From the NCBI GenBank assembly GCA_037042185.1, contig JAXQJY010000031.1:1984001-2048000 (forward strand): a stretch of DNA of 64,000 nucleotides, written 5' to 3'. Shown one piece after another: positions 21,715 through 32,725 of this stretch. A model generated the notes under the pieces. The model was given only the letters and a program-made list of their open reading frames with translations. It was not told where the DNA came from and did no database searches. Positions within the stretch are counted from its first letter, which is position 1. Every line of letters starts with the position of its first letter. The position numbers were made by a program, and so were the translations under genes. This DNA is from Sordariomycetes sp. S80-01Y (Eukaryota; Ascomycota; Sordariomycetes).

Positions 21715-22749
21715 TTACAGATTCCTTCTGAAGAAACGACTAAGCCTGTCAAAGGGGATGAGCTCCACACGGTCGTAAAGGTCGACATGGCCAGCACCAG
21801 GGACCCATATCAATTCCTTTGGTTCGGCAGCACGATCATAAGCATCCTGGCTGAATTCGCGCGAATGAGCCCGATCGCCGGAGATGAAGAGCAAGGGACG
21901 GGGCGAGATGGTGGCGATATCATTAAAAGGGTAAAAGTTGAGGAACTTGACCAGGCTTGAGAGCGTCGGGTGAGTTGTTGTGTTGTGCAGAGCTCCAGGG
22001 GGGGTGACCTCGCCGCGGGTGGTACGGTAGAAGTCATAGAACTCCTGCTGAATAGGATCTGTGGCATCCTCGCGCCTGTCCACGGTGCCACCGGTCAACT
22101 CGGGCTCCGCGCCTTGGGATTCGTTCAAACGCTGGGCGACGGCAGCCTCAACAAGCTGCCTTCGTTGCGCGAGCGTCTGCGAGTTTTCAAGCCCATTACG
22201 GGCGGAGGCGCCCATGTCGTACATACTGGCTGTGGCAATGGCCTTAAGTCGGGTGTCAATTTTTGCAGCGCTGATGATGAAAGAGCCACTTCCGCAGATA
22301 CCAACACCTCCGATACGCTCAGGATCGACGAAGTCTTGGAGGCTGAGGTAGTCTACAGCTGCGCTGAATGCCTCAGCGTAATATTCAGTAGAGACGGCGT
22401 TTCGAGGTTCGCCTTCGCTTCCACCCCAATGGGGAAGGTCAATAGAAACGGTGACGAAGCCCTCCTCAGCGAGCTTGGTGGCGTAAAGATTGGCGCTCTG
22501 CTCCTTCACGGCACCCATAGGATGGCCGACGACGATGGCGGGGCTCTCGACGCTGCGGCTCAGGTTGCGCGGGAGAAAGAGGTTACCCGCAACGTCGGTA
22601 CGATACTGGGTCGGAAACATGATGGGCTGAATTTGGACATGATCGCTTCGGTAGAAGTTGTCAGCTCCGAACGACATATTCTGGGCTGTGACAGCCATGG
22701 CGTTCAGCAGCGTCATGACGCCAAGGGCAGCAGTGTGGCCTCCAAACAT
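21715..22749 (-). CDS. Secreted alpha/beta hydrolase, dienelactone-hydrolase-like
   Basis: Intronless, 344 residues. A hydrophobic N-terminus with an Ala-x-Ala-like end (residues 1-23) suggests secretion. The fold is shown by VVGHPMGAVKEQS near residue 75 (oxyanion region), a strand and DLPHWGGSEGEPRN, the nucleophile elbow VGICGSGSF at about 150 with Cys as the probable nucleophile, PRPLLFISGD and a late GAGHVDLYD supplying the His. This pattern matches the YcjY/polyketide-transferase-like branch of alpha/beta hydrolases of fungi and bacteria. Reaction unknown, probably a hydrolase or acyl transferase on small esters. It is separate from its neighbours by more than 500 bp on each side. Confidence 0.82.
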   Translation of the reverse strand: MFGGHTAALGVMTLLNAMAVTAQNMSFGADNFYRSDHVQIQPIMFPTQYRTDVAGNLFLPRNLSRSVESPAIVVGHPMGAVKEQSANLYATKLAEEGFVTVSIDLPHWGGSEGEPRNAVSTEYYAEAFSAAVDYLSLQDFVDPERIGGVGICGSGSFIISAAKIDTRLKAIATASMYDMGASARNGLENSQTLAQRRQLVEAAVAQRLNESQGAEPELTGGTVDRREDATDPIQQEFYDFYRTTRGEVTPPGALHNTTTHPTLSSLVKFLNFYPFNDIATISPRPLLFISGDRAHSREFSQDAYDRAAEPKELIWVPGAGHVDLYDRVELIPFDRLSRFFRRNL

Positions 22750-23845
22750 GGCGTTGGTGCTGGGCTGCTGGGATGGGTATTGAAAGAAGATAGCTGTGGT
22801 TGAGTGGTGAAAGGGATGTCCTGAACCTGGTGAAACCTCGCTGTATGGAGCGGCATGTCGGCAGCCTTATAGCTAAAGTGATTTCATATGCCTACTCCAT
22901 TATTCTAATATCATGTAAGTATAGGATATCCCCTATTGGACCGAGGCCGCGCGTCCAACGCTACCAATTACGTGAAGCTTTCGACATGTCACGATGTGTA
23001 AATTAGTGACCTTAGAGCCAAAGGGTTGGCCGTTTCGTTAGAGATTGCCAGGGTCCCAGTTCGGAAATGCCGACGCTTGGAGATTAGCTTCAATATAACC
23101 CTAATGTCCCCGTTAATCATACAGGTGCTATGCATACTGCCGAAGCTAATCATTCTAAGTTGACAACGGCTCACGCGCGTCCCGGCCCAGACTTGCGGAG
23201 TTCCGACCATGTTGGGCATGCTGGCCGGTCAGATACTAGGCATCACCTTGTATGAAGGCACCTGATTGTCTTGACTGAATGGATAGCTATAGAACCAGGG
23301 TTGCCTATCGAGCTAGGTGACACTGCCAAAGCCTACTGACAGCCTTCCTGTTGTTACAGTCCCACCCAACATTTCGACCTCCACAGCTGCGATCTCCCAA
23401 CCTCGAACATATCATTCAGTTCCAAAGACGAGGTTGCACCACTAAGCATTATAGGTTGCGTTGCTTGTGGATCAATCTCTTAAATCATGATTCTTTCGAC
23501 TCCAAGAGCCTTTCGTTCGTGGAGGATCAAGATCGCCAAGGCTGATAGACGTCCGGTACCAATGCAACTCGCTGATATCAACTCAGCCCCCGCCAAGGAA
23601 TGCCCAGGTGAGCTGCAGCACTTTCATGCAACCAGCTTACAGTGACAGCTTCGAAAGGGTGGCACGAGGTTTATCAAACCGTTGTCCCATCTTGGCTGGT
23701 CCCACACAGCATGACGTTTTTCTCGAAGTCTAATCTGCGGGTGCTCACGCTAACGCAGGTGGCTTACCTCGAATGCCGGCCGGATCGGAGGTGGGGCGAG
23801 TAACGGCTGGCGTTGAAGGCTGCGCCTCGGCGGAGGAGTTGGTTA

Positions 23846-23865
23846 GATTGATTGATTGATTGATT
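23846..23865 (+). repeat. (GATT)5 microsatellite
   Basis: Five perfect GATT units. Confidence 0.9.
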
Positions 23866-25290
23866 TAGCTAACGGATCTCAGCTACGACTTAATCTGTGG
23901 CTATGCTTGGCTGATGAAATCGGGTCCTCAGCCGGGACGGCTTCATTGTCTGTCCGAGCTGCGCCCGTTCAGCCGGCCGTTGCTTGGAAATTAAAACGGA
24001 ACCAGCTGATACGTCGTCTACCGTTCTTCCTTCCTCATCTGTTCATATACGTGGCCCTTGACTGGAGCATCAAGTGGATGAAATACTAGGTATGTTCAAA
24101 TTTATATAGCCTCACTATGCAGTTCCCTCCTCTTTCATGGTCAGCCGTGCCTCTTGCCTTACTGTGGTGGAACACTTTGGGCCGCCAGTAGATATGTCAT
24201 AATGTCCTTGCGATTGAAGTATCTTATATGATATCCTGGCTTGACACACGTACTACAGAGTTGCTGCTTTCTCTCCGTGTTTCGATTGCGACCGTTTTCG
24301 TGATGCGACTCGTGCATCTCCTGAGCATCTTCGACCTGGCCACCCCCGGCCCGCCAGGATAAAAGTACCCTGTAAAGAAAGTATGTCGCCAGTGTCTGTG
24401 CAATTGCCTTACGATGGCCACAAATGGCTTTGTGCGCGAAGGCTGCAGCTTGAAGCTCATCCTGACCCAACTGGTCCGGAGGGGCTGGCAGCTCGCGGGG
24501 TTGCCAGCATGTTGTAGCAGCGTCACTCTCGAGGTGGCCGGCCTCTCTATCGGAAGATCGGCCACTTTGGCTGGCACTTTGAATCTCTACGTGAACCTGA
24601 AGACTTAAAAGCACCGCCAGTGGTAGCAGCGTTCCCACAACGATGTGCTCCGTGCAAAGCCTGTTCTGCATCCACGCAACACGACTGTGTCCATATGAGA
24701 TGTGGGAAGGTCAAGACTTGGGAGGCCTCTGCTGATGTGTTGAGCCTGGTGGTCCAATTCAAACGCAAGAGGCGTCATATCCCTTTATGACTTTAACGCG
24801 AATGCGTCTGCCGTCCACAGTGGTTCAGGCAAATGCCGGTGACGTCTAAGTTCAAGAACAATCGCGCACCTGATACGGGACTTTACGATGTACCAAAACA
24901 GCCCACTTGTTTTCGATGACTATTTTCTGGAGCACACTCAAACACGAGCCATCCCTTTAAGAGCAATATGGTCATCTTCTCATCGAACCAGTGTCTAACT
25001 ACATAGCTACCGGGTCACGCTTTCGCCTGTGGGAGCGGAGATTTCTCAGCTGGCAGTCTTGGCGCGGAGCGATTTGTCAATTGGCAGTGCCGACCTATCA
25101 GCGGCCCCGAATCAAGCAAACCATCACCTTGCTGTGACTACGAGAAGCCACAAGCAGCCGCTTCCGGTGGGCATGGGGTTACAAGGCCTCGTTGTAGGAC
25201 GGTCTACGGCACAGCCCATTCCCGCAGTTTCGATCGGCCCAATCGCCCGTCAGCTCTTGGCAGGGCAGCTGAGCTGCCTACTGCGAGAGC

Positions 25291-25323
25291 AGGATTCTAC
25301 TAGGATTCCACCAGGATTCCACC
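25291..25323 (+). repeat. Three 11-bp tandem units
   Basis: AGGATTCYACY repeated three times, the last two identical (AGGATTCCACC). Confidence 0.85.
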
Positions 25324-26000
25324 AGGGAACCTGGCGCTTTTCCCACCACATTCAAGAAAAGCATATCCAGTTATCGAAATGTTGGTCGATCGTGTCCACA
25401 AACAGCGACCTTTGCAGCGAGTCCGCTCCTTGGTTACATGTAATTGTTGACAACCCCATCCTCCGTACCCAAGACCCAAGCTCTGTCAGACTTTGACCCT
25501 ATGGAACTAGGATCGAAATACTTGCGAAAGATAGCCCTGCGGGTGTAGCAGACACTTTCATGATCGAGATCAGATATCTGATAGCTGCCAGGTAGATGCT
25601 CTATGAGTCAGGATTCTAGCTTATGTAGCAGAGAAGAAGAATCACCACTGAACAGACAACTTCTCACTGTTGTTGTCTCAGAGTAATGCTAAGAGTACAA
25701 AGTACTAAAAGCAATATAATACCTGCTGGAGATCAATACCATTACGACTTGGCAGATTAGTCGAACCGTTTGATGAATTGCATGCAGTACGAGATGTAAC
25801 TGCCGCTGAGAGCAATATCTACCCCTGTGCCAATCAATGGCGTCACCGTGACACAACACAGGCTGTCTAACTTCTCGAAGTCCTCGCCACGTTTCAAAGA
25901 GCTATCACCATTCCCCACGCGGAGCAGCCCAGACGCTAGGGCGAACCGGAGAGCGGATTTGCGCTGTCCTTTCACGCTACTGCGAAAGCCAACCTTTCTC

Positions 26001-27938
26001 ATGGCGCTGGAATATCAGCACGTTATAGGGGGCACGCCCGTGCCTCATCACACTGCGATCGCCGAGCCAACTGTTAGTTGCAAGGCCTATCCTGGCTCCG
26101 CACAGTGGCCGTCGCCAGATGCCTGGAAGAAGCTCTACGACGACACTGGAGGGAGGCTTCTCAAAGCCATTCCGCCCGGAGCAGTCTGCCATCCAGAACG
26201 CCCCGAATACAATGCTGCGAAATGCGCGCAGGTCACCGAGCTTTGGTCGACCTATGACTTCCATCTTGAGGACCCGATCTCCGTCATGTGGGATAATGGT
26301 GAAAATGGCAGTTGTTTGCCTGACCCCGAGGGTCCCTGTGACGCCAACAGATATCCTGCCTACGTCGTCAACGCCTCAGAGACCGAACACGTGAAGCTTG
26401 CAGTGGATTTTGGTGAGACGAACGCTCTAGCTACAGCTAAAAACACTAACATTGGACCAAAAGCTCGCAGCCATAATATAAGACTCAATGTCAAGAGCAC
26501 TGGACACGACTTCCTTGGCCGATCTAATGCTGCAGGCTCCTTGTCAATTTGGGTCCATGCCTTGAGTCACATCCAGTACCACGGACAAGACTTCAAACTA
26601 AAAGATTGCCCACGGGTGGTTGCTGAACCTGCTCTGACTGTAGGGGGCGGCACTCAGGCTTATGATGCCTACATTGTCGCTAATAAGCACCTGCAAATGA
26701 TTGTCGGCGGCACCGCAAAAAGTGTTGGAATTACTGGACATGGCTGTGCCGGCGGTCATTCTGTACTCAGTTCCCATGACGGCCTTGGGGCAGATCAGAT
26801 TCTGGAGTTCGAGATGGTGACACCAAGTGGAAATATCATAACCATCAATGAGTGTTTGCACTCAGATCTATTTTGGGCATTGCGCGGCGTATGATTTGAT
26901 CCGACTTATTGGTGCTCATCGCTGACCCTTCTAGGGAGGAGCATCGACATTCGGTGTCGTGACCGCTCTCACCGTCCGGACGTATCCCGACACCCAGATG
27001 GCTCAAATTCCTTTCGCCTTGCGAATATCCCCAGGAACCCATTTTTGGGAAATTGTGGCCTACGTCTTCAGTCAGCTCCCGGTTCTGGGTGACGCGGGCT
27101 TGTCGGGCCACTTTCTTGCAATGAACACTAGCGCTTTGGGCTTTGATGCTGGTGTCTACGGGTCTACGACCTTATTGAGTCACAGCACGACTGAAATCGA
27201 CAGGATATTTTCTATACTAAATGACACCATCCAGGAGCGTTGGAAAGATGAAGCAGTTCTATTGAAACAAGAGTGCAAGCTTCATGACAACTTTCTCGAC
27301 TGGTTCGAGGAGAAGTATGACAAAGGCACGGCGGGCGGGTCGCCGTTGCTCCCATCGCGACTTGTTGGCAATAATAGCCTCCGCGATCTTGGAACAGTCA
27401 CACACGCCTTAAAATCTGCTGCGAATTATGAAGGGCAAATTCAAGCACATCTTGTGGCTGGTCAGGGGACGGCAAATGTGGTCCCCAGAGGAGGTTCGAA
27501 CGCTGTGCATCCTGCTTGGCGGACGGCATATCTGCACATCAGTAGGTAGCCGGGTACAAATGCCGTCGGATTGTTGCTAAAGCGAGAAAGTGACTGCATA
27601 TAACGAGCCTGTTTCGAATGGGACTGCCCGAAGGGAGTTGCTGGAGCACATCAATGAGTCCTGGCAGCCGATGGTGGACCTGACACCAGGAGGCGGGGCT
27701 TATATCAACGAGGTGAGCTCATCCCATCCGGCCACTGCTGACTCAACAGTCTGATGTACTCCAGGGCTTCAAGTATGATCCTAAGATGCAAGAGACATTC
27801 TGGGGAGAGAACTATGAGCGCTTGCTGCAGATCAAGAGCAAGTTCGACCCAGCAGATGTGTTATGGTGTCATCCATGCGTTGGCAGCGAAGGTTGGACGG
27901 AGCTACCCGACGGACGGCTCTGCAGGAATTCTCATTAG
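26001..27938 (+). CDS. FAD-linked oxidase with berberine-bridge-enzyme domain
   Basis: Exons 26001-26412, 26464-26888, 26935-27541, 27591-27712 and 27750-27938 encode 584 residues. The FAD-binding PCMH domain holds NIRLNVKSTGHDFLGRS (residues about 143-159), whose His is the usual covalent FAD attachment site, followed by VGITGHGCAGGHS and GADQILEFEMVTP. GGASTFGVVT begins the third exon. The C-terminal BBE domain ends with FDPADVLWCHPCVGSEGW. Members oxidise secondary metabolites or carbohydrates with O2. Most fungal relatives are secreted, but the only good start here (26001) gives no signal peptide; an upstream first exon may be missing. The first intron (51 bp) is a multiple of three without stop, so it could be mistaken for coding. 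Confidence 0.87.
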
Positions 27939-28835
27939 AGTAAAAAGATGCAATGCGATGGACTTTAACTTCATGTGCTCCGCAAAGTGTCGATCCGACC
28001 CAGACGTCCCCACCCAAGCGTAATGGCGCGTGCTCGAACTATCACAAGCTCTAAACTTATCCACACGGAAGCAGTTTGATGACAGCCTACGGGCGAAAAT
28101 TGGGTTCATTAAGGGTATTTATCCAGTTGAAGTAAGCTCATTCATGGTTCAAATTTCCATCAAGCGTGGTCTTTGAAGTAAGTCAAGAACTTCAATGTGA
28201 AATCATAGGGAATGACCCTGGATTTAAACTGTCACATGCTGGCTCAATCAGCGTAATGATAAAATATGAGATAGAATATTAGCATATGGTTGCGCTTTAA
28301 CGATTTTCATGTGCCCTGGACAAGCCGGGCGACGATCAGGCGGACTTTGAGTTTTGGGCTGGTGAGCCTACTTACGGTGGGAGTCGGAGAAAGCTGCCCA
28401 GCTCACAAGAGCACAGAGTTACGATCTCGCAGTATAAGGTGCTAGAGGGACAGATAACACTTCTATTGAGGCCTGAGCCGTTCCTGGGTTGCTTTCTGTG
28501 TGTTAAATAATGGGTATTACCGAGATTCAATCATGAAATCATAACGCAGGCCAGCAACTTGCGGAGCTATCTAGCTCACTTATCCGCTGCAAGCTCAAAG
28601 GAGCACTATATTCATAGATAAATCTAAGGCTTGATGAGTTAGTCAAAGTTGCACAGAACCTTATAGGGACGATCCTGAGAGAAGGACGTAGCAATAAGCT
28701 ATGCATAGCTATGGTTGTTGATTCCTCCGCAACCCCACATCAAACAACACTTGAGATAGAAACTCAACCCTAAGAGATCCTTCGCCGAAGTCAGATGGGG
28801 TGATAAGAGAAGAATAACAATCAGCTATACAGTCA
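27939..28835. other. A+T-rich intergenic containing repeat copy A
   Basis: No gene. Holds the first copy (about 28005-28282) of the diverged direct repeat; the rest is A+T-rich without recognisable coding potential. Confidence 0.5.
28005..28282 (+). repeat. Diverged direct repeat, copy A
   Basis: Aligns by eye along its whole length with 33568-33853 in the same orientation. Shared anchors include GTGCTYGAACTA, CTTATCCACA, GGTTCATYAAGGG, AAGTAAGTCAAGAACTT and CAGCGTA. The copies are separated by 5.3 kb. It lies directly behind the BBE oxidase gene. Confidence 0.75.
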
Positions 28836-29494
28836 TTATTGCAGGCCAACGTCTCTCAGGCTCACTGTAGGATGCCTCTTCATGCAGTGTCGCCTGAAAT
28901 TATCCTTTCTGTAACTCTTACCCGCTTTTTTACAGCCATTGACAGTGCATTCCCAATATTTCTTGTCTTTATTATGGGTATCCTTGTGGCGGCTGAGGCT
29001 TGTTGGTAGTCTGAAGGTCTTTCCGCACTCCAAACATTGAAGCGGATGAGGAGCCTGGGGGCTTTGATTTTGTGGTAATGAATGTTCATTCATACCGGGG
29101 GTGATGGCATCTTCCTGAAAAGGATCCCATGGATGGCGATCATCCGGGATGGGGGAGAATGGTGTATTGGTCGTATAATTGTTTGCGCTTGATGGCGTAT
29201 AACCTGAGAAGGTGTCTCGCTGCGAGTATAGACCAACTCGTGGCTCTCTAGAAACAGCTTCAGAATTGTCGTCGGCATAGAAATACCCAGTTGCAGCGTC
29301 AGCATTAGTTGAATACGAAAAGAAACTCTGGCGAAGGTGCTGAGACGTTCGCGCATCATCTATCGCATACTCGATGTCGACGAAGGCCGTGGTGTTCTCG
29401 GACGAGAGCTCTGAGGGATCAAGACTGTTTTCGTAGGGCTGGGAGTTGGCTTGGTTGAAGTTTCTCGGGGAACAGGGCGCGTTGCTAGACAGAT
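28836..29494 (-). CDS. C2H2 zinc-finger protein, 5' end unresolved
   Basis: A continuous minus-strand frame of about 219 codons ends at 28836. The C-terminus carries two zinc fingers: CLECGKTFRLPTSLSRHKDTH (classical C-x2-C-x12-H-x3-H) and a second with C-x4-C spacing, CTVNGCKKAGKSYRKDNFRRHCMKRH. Upstream residues are Ser/Asn/Tyr-rich and polar, as in the disordered part of fungal C2H2 regulators. The only in-frame ATG is at about 29093, just before the fingers, but the same frame stays open and protein-like up to an AG at 29495-29496 preceded by a stop, which suggests a 3' splice site and an unseen upstream exon. The region further 5' holds two hairpins and no clear start. Either the gene starts further up or its 5' part is lost. 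Confidence 0.6.
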
Positions 29495-29504
29495 CTCAGG
29501 CAGG

Positions 29505-29535
29505 GGAGGGTCTCCTGCTTAACCGGTGCAGGAGA
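29505..29535. repeat. Inverted repeat (hairpin) upstream of the C2H2 gene
   Basis: GGGTCTCCTGC, 7-9 bases, then GCAGGAGACCC: perfect 11-bp arms, with flanking GGA and TCC extending the pairing imperfectly. Confidence 0.8.
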
Positions 29536-29580
29536 CCCGCCTCCTTGTCTGGGATAAAAAGCAGAAGAAGTTGAAGTGAT

Positions 29581-29613
29581 TGCAGTCCTGGGCTATTGCC
29601 AGCTAGGACTGCA
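29581..29613. repeat. Second inverted repeat
   Basis: TGCAGTCCT and AGGACTGCA form 9-bp perfect arms around a 15-base loop that itself contains GGGCTATTGCCAGCT, partly self-complementary. Confidence 0.75.
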
Positions 29614-30383
29614 TCGACAATGTTATGGGGGCGCTTGTAAGAGGGGGTAAGCGAGGTCTGAACTGCTTTTGACCTTGAATCGAACCCATGGAGTCAGTGT
29701 GAGACTAACGCTGTCTTTTAAGGTCTCAACGCGGGCATGATTACTACGCAGACAGCCCTCTGCATGTTACTAAATCTGGGACTAATTGTGAGCCTCGATC
29801 CTTGGCATGCACCACGCCTGAACTGCATGCAGTCCGTGCTTACACAGTGGGGGATTAGCCTCAAAAGGAACCAATAAAGCACGTTAATGGTAGAGGGATT
29901 CATTAGATCAAGATGCCTAACTTCTCACTGCCTGATTGACCTCAATTCTGGCCAATGAAAAAGGTCGACTGTGTGAGGCGTGCTTGTGCGTTGGCCACGC
30001 TCGGAGGGAGGTAGTATCAGGCTCGTGATTGCCTCAAAACTAGCCAATAATAGCCTCCAAGCTTCTGAACACTGCAACCAACATTAGTTGCTGCAACTGG
30101 ACGGTGTGGCATCAATACTAGCCCCAAGCGAATTGATCCAAGCCATCTCGAGCCAACTTGAGGGTCAAGATAGATTGATGCTCCCAGTCCCGAGTCCTCA
30201 AGTGGTGCCCGGAGCAGTCTCTCATCTATAAAAGCAACAGTCCTTTCCGACTTGGGCACATAATTTTTCCCTGCACCTTCAATCATTTTCAGCTCACTGC
30301 ACTTGACTACATCTTATAAAACATCCGAACTTCGTCAAGTAGTCCTTCCAAGGCTGAAATTATTCCAAGCTCCCACTTTCAAC
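29614..30383. other. Intergenic, promoter of the dynamin-like gene
   Basis: No gene supported. TATAAAA at 30227-30233 lies about 150 bp before the dynamin-like start. Confidence 0.5.
30227..30233 (+). promoter_or_regulatory. TATA box of the dynamin-like gene
   Basis: TATAAAA, 151 bp upstream of the ATG at 30384. Confidence 0.4.
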
Positions 30384-32725
30384 ATGACTGTTCAGCGAGA
30401 ACTCTCTCAATTGTCTGACCCCCAGCTGCTTGACAAGATAGATAGGCTCCGCGATCTCAATATCGCTCAGCACGTAGCCTTACCACAGGTAGGACATTCA
30501 ATGCTTTCATGGACGCGCGCTCGCGGCTTCTGGTTTCCATACTGACCGCTGTAGCTTGTCGTCGTTGGAGATCAAAGCTCCGGGAAATCATCTCTTCTGG
30601 AAAGCGTAACTGGGATTCCTTTCCCTCGAGACCAGACGCTCTGCACTCGCCATGCGACTCAGATTTCTTCTCGTCGCCAAGATGTTGAGTCAGTCAACAT
30701 TAGCATTATTCCAGGGCCTAATGCTTCTGAGGACCATCGGAAGCATCTCGAGGCTTTTCGCTGCACCGAGTCTAGCAGCTCAGAATTCCGGTTGCATTTC
30801 ACTGGTATTATGAAGAAGGTCAGATATATCCTGAAAACTGATCAGAGGTTATCTTCTGCAGCCTCCTTGCTAATACATTTGGCTTTAAGGCGCACGAGCA
30901 AATGGGCTTACGATCAGACCTGTCAAAAGGTCACGGAGCTATTTTCAGTGAAGACGTTCTGAAAGTGGAAATCCATGGTCCTCAGGAGGATCTTCTAACT
31001 ATTATTGACGTTCCTGGAATGTTTCGCGTTGCAGGAGACGGGACCACTACAAATGACATGGAGATGGTGAATAATCTCGTCCGGAAGTACATTAAAGACG
31101 AGCGCACGATCATCCTGGCCGTTTTGCCGAGCAATGTTGACATTGCCACCCAAGAAATCCTTCAACTCGCCGAAGAATTCGACAAGAATGGAGAACGTAC
31201 CCTTGGTATCCTCACCAAGCCCGATTTGGTCACTGAAAAGGGTGCTCAAGGCGCAGTTTGCGACCTCGTCCGAGGAAATCGAAGGCCACTCACCCTGGGC
31301 TACTACATCGTTCGCAACCGCGGTGCTGATGATGCAAAAGTTGATCATCTTCAACTTGAACAGCTTTTCACGAATCATCCTTGGAATCAGCTCCCACCTG
31401 ACAGGGTAGGCATCTCAGCGCTCAAGGAACAGCTGCGGTGCCTCTTGTGGGATATCTCTGCGAGGGAATTCCCTAAGATGATGGCGGAGATCGATCAAAA
31501 GCTAAAGGCCTGTAACGACGACCTGGACGAGCTGGGACCACCCCGTCAGAATCAGCGAGAACAGCGCACATTTCTCAGTCGAATTGCCGGGCAGTTCCAG
31601 GACCACGTCAGATCAGCCTTATCAGCGGACTATAACGCAAGTGAGATCTTTGAAAAGGAGGACTTGCGTCTGATCACCCAAGTCGTGAATATCACAGACG
31701 TCTTCTGGTTTGAGTTCCACAAGCGAGGGCATTTGAGAAGCTTTGAAACCCCCCGAAACATTCCACAATCTGCAACCGATGACAGGGATTTTGAGGATAA
31801 ATCAACTGGCGTTGGAGAAACTGAAGAGCCAGCCTTCGATTCGCGTATTCGACCTATACAAGAACTCGTCAACAGCGCGAATGTCGATGAGGGTACCGAA
31901 CAAGAATTAGCAGAGCTTGGTGATATCATTGCCTATCCTGACGATATCACTGGCCCAGACAACAACATGGCAGCATGGATCAAGGATGTTTACCTCAGGT
32001 CCAGAGGTCTCGATCTCGGAACATTCAACGCCCATCTTGTTTCCGCGGCCTTTGCGGAACAATCTCGCAAATGGAAGGCTATTACAGAGACTTATATGAA
32101 CAGAGTGATCCTCGCGGTCCATCGCTTCGTCAAAATTATCCTGGGCAAGACCTGTCGAGATCAAGAGATCTGTCAAAGGTTGTGGAGAGAGATTCTCACT
32201 GGTCTCTTGCCAGGCTATAGGAGAGCCCTGGAACAAGTGGAGCTCTTGATCCACGTTGATCAACAGAAGCAGCCGTACACGCTCAACAAGCGCTTCAACG
32301 AAAGCCTTGCAGAGACGAGAGGCGAGCGCTTAATGAGCTCCCTTTACGCAACAGCAAGGAAGGACACTAAGCAATACGGAGACGTCCAGTATATGGTCAA
32401 TCTTCGAGATGTCTCTGGTATAGCCAAAGCGCAAAGCAATGCGGAGTACTTGCAAGAAGAGGTACATGATATTCTCAAGGCTTACTATAGTCTGGCGCGG
32501 GATCGCTACATCGACAATATTTTCCAGCTTGCTGTGAATTATCACCTGCTGAACGGACCGGGAAGCCCTCTTAAGGTGTTTACGCAGGATTGGGTCTTGG
32601 ACTTGGAAAATGGGGATCTTGAGCGAATCGCTGGTGAGTCTAAGACCACTAAGAGAAATCGCAGCAAAATCAAGAAGAAGATGAGCGATTTGGAGAAAGC
32701 TTTAAACATTCTCAAAGAATCTTAG
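30384..32725 (+). CDS. Dynamin-like GTPase
   Basis: Exons 30384-30488, 30555-30818 and 30890-32725 encode 734 residues. The first intron sits just before the P-loop, so exon 2 starts LVVVGDQSSGKSSLLES (G1). G3 is DVPG in LTIIDVPGMF, G4 is TKPD in GILTKPDLV. A long helical stalk follows, and the C-terminus has a GTPase-effector-like region (ILKAYYSLARDRYIDNIFQ) then a lysine-rich coiled tail. No PH or transmembrane segment is seen, so it belongs to the Mx/Vps1-like soluble dynamins that are expanded in filamentous fungi. It should oligomerise on membranes and hydrolyse GTP; the cellular process is unknown. It is the only intact gene in the block bracketed by the direct repeats. The second intron ends TTTAAG, giving the expected KKAHEQMG join. 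Confidence 0.9.

Larger units (their letters stand above)
22750..26000. other. Gene-poor 3.2-kb stretch
   Basis: No gene could be supported. It carries a five-unit GATT microsatellite at 23846-23865 and three 11-bp tandem units at 25291-25323. The longest open frame (24671-24159, minus) lacks family features. Base composition is more A+T-rich than the flanking genes. Confidence 0.5.

Noticed and set aside
24159-24671. Minus-strand 170-codon frame with a hydrophobic start
   Set aside because: No family resemblance, composition unlike a real membrane protein, lies in a stretch where frames are open on both strands.
25029-25496. Plus-strand 155-codon frame
   Set aside because: Starts with GTG, has no domain and crosses a tandem repeat.
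29640-29720. Possible tRNA on the minus strand because of a GGTTCGATTC B-box-like sequence
   Set aside because: The five bases on each side do not pair as a T-stem, and no A box or acceptor stem was found.
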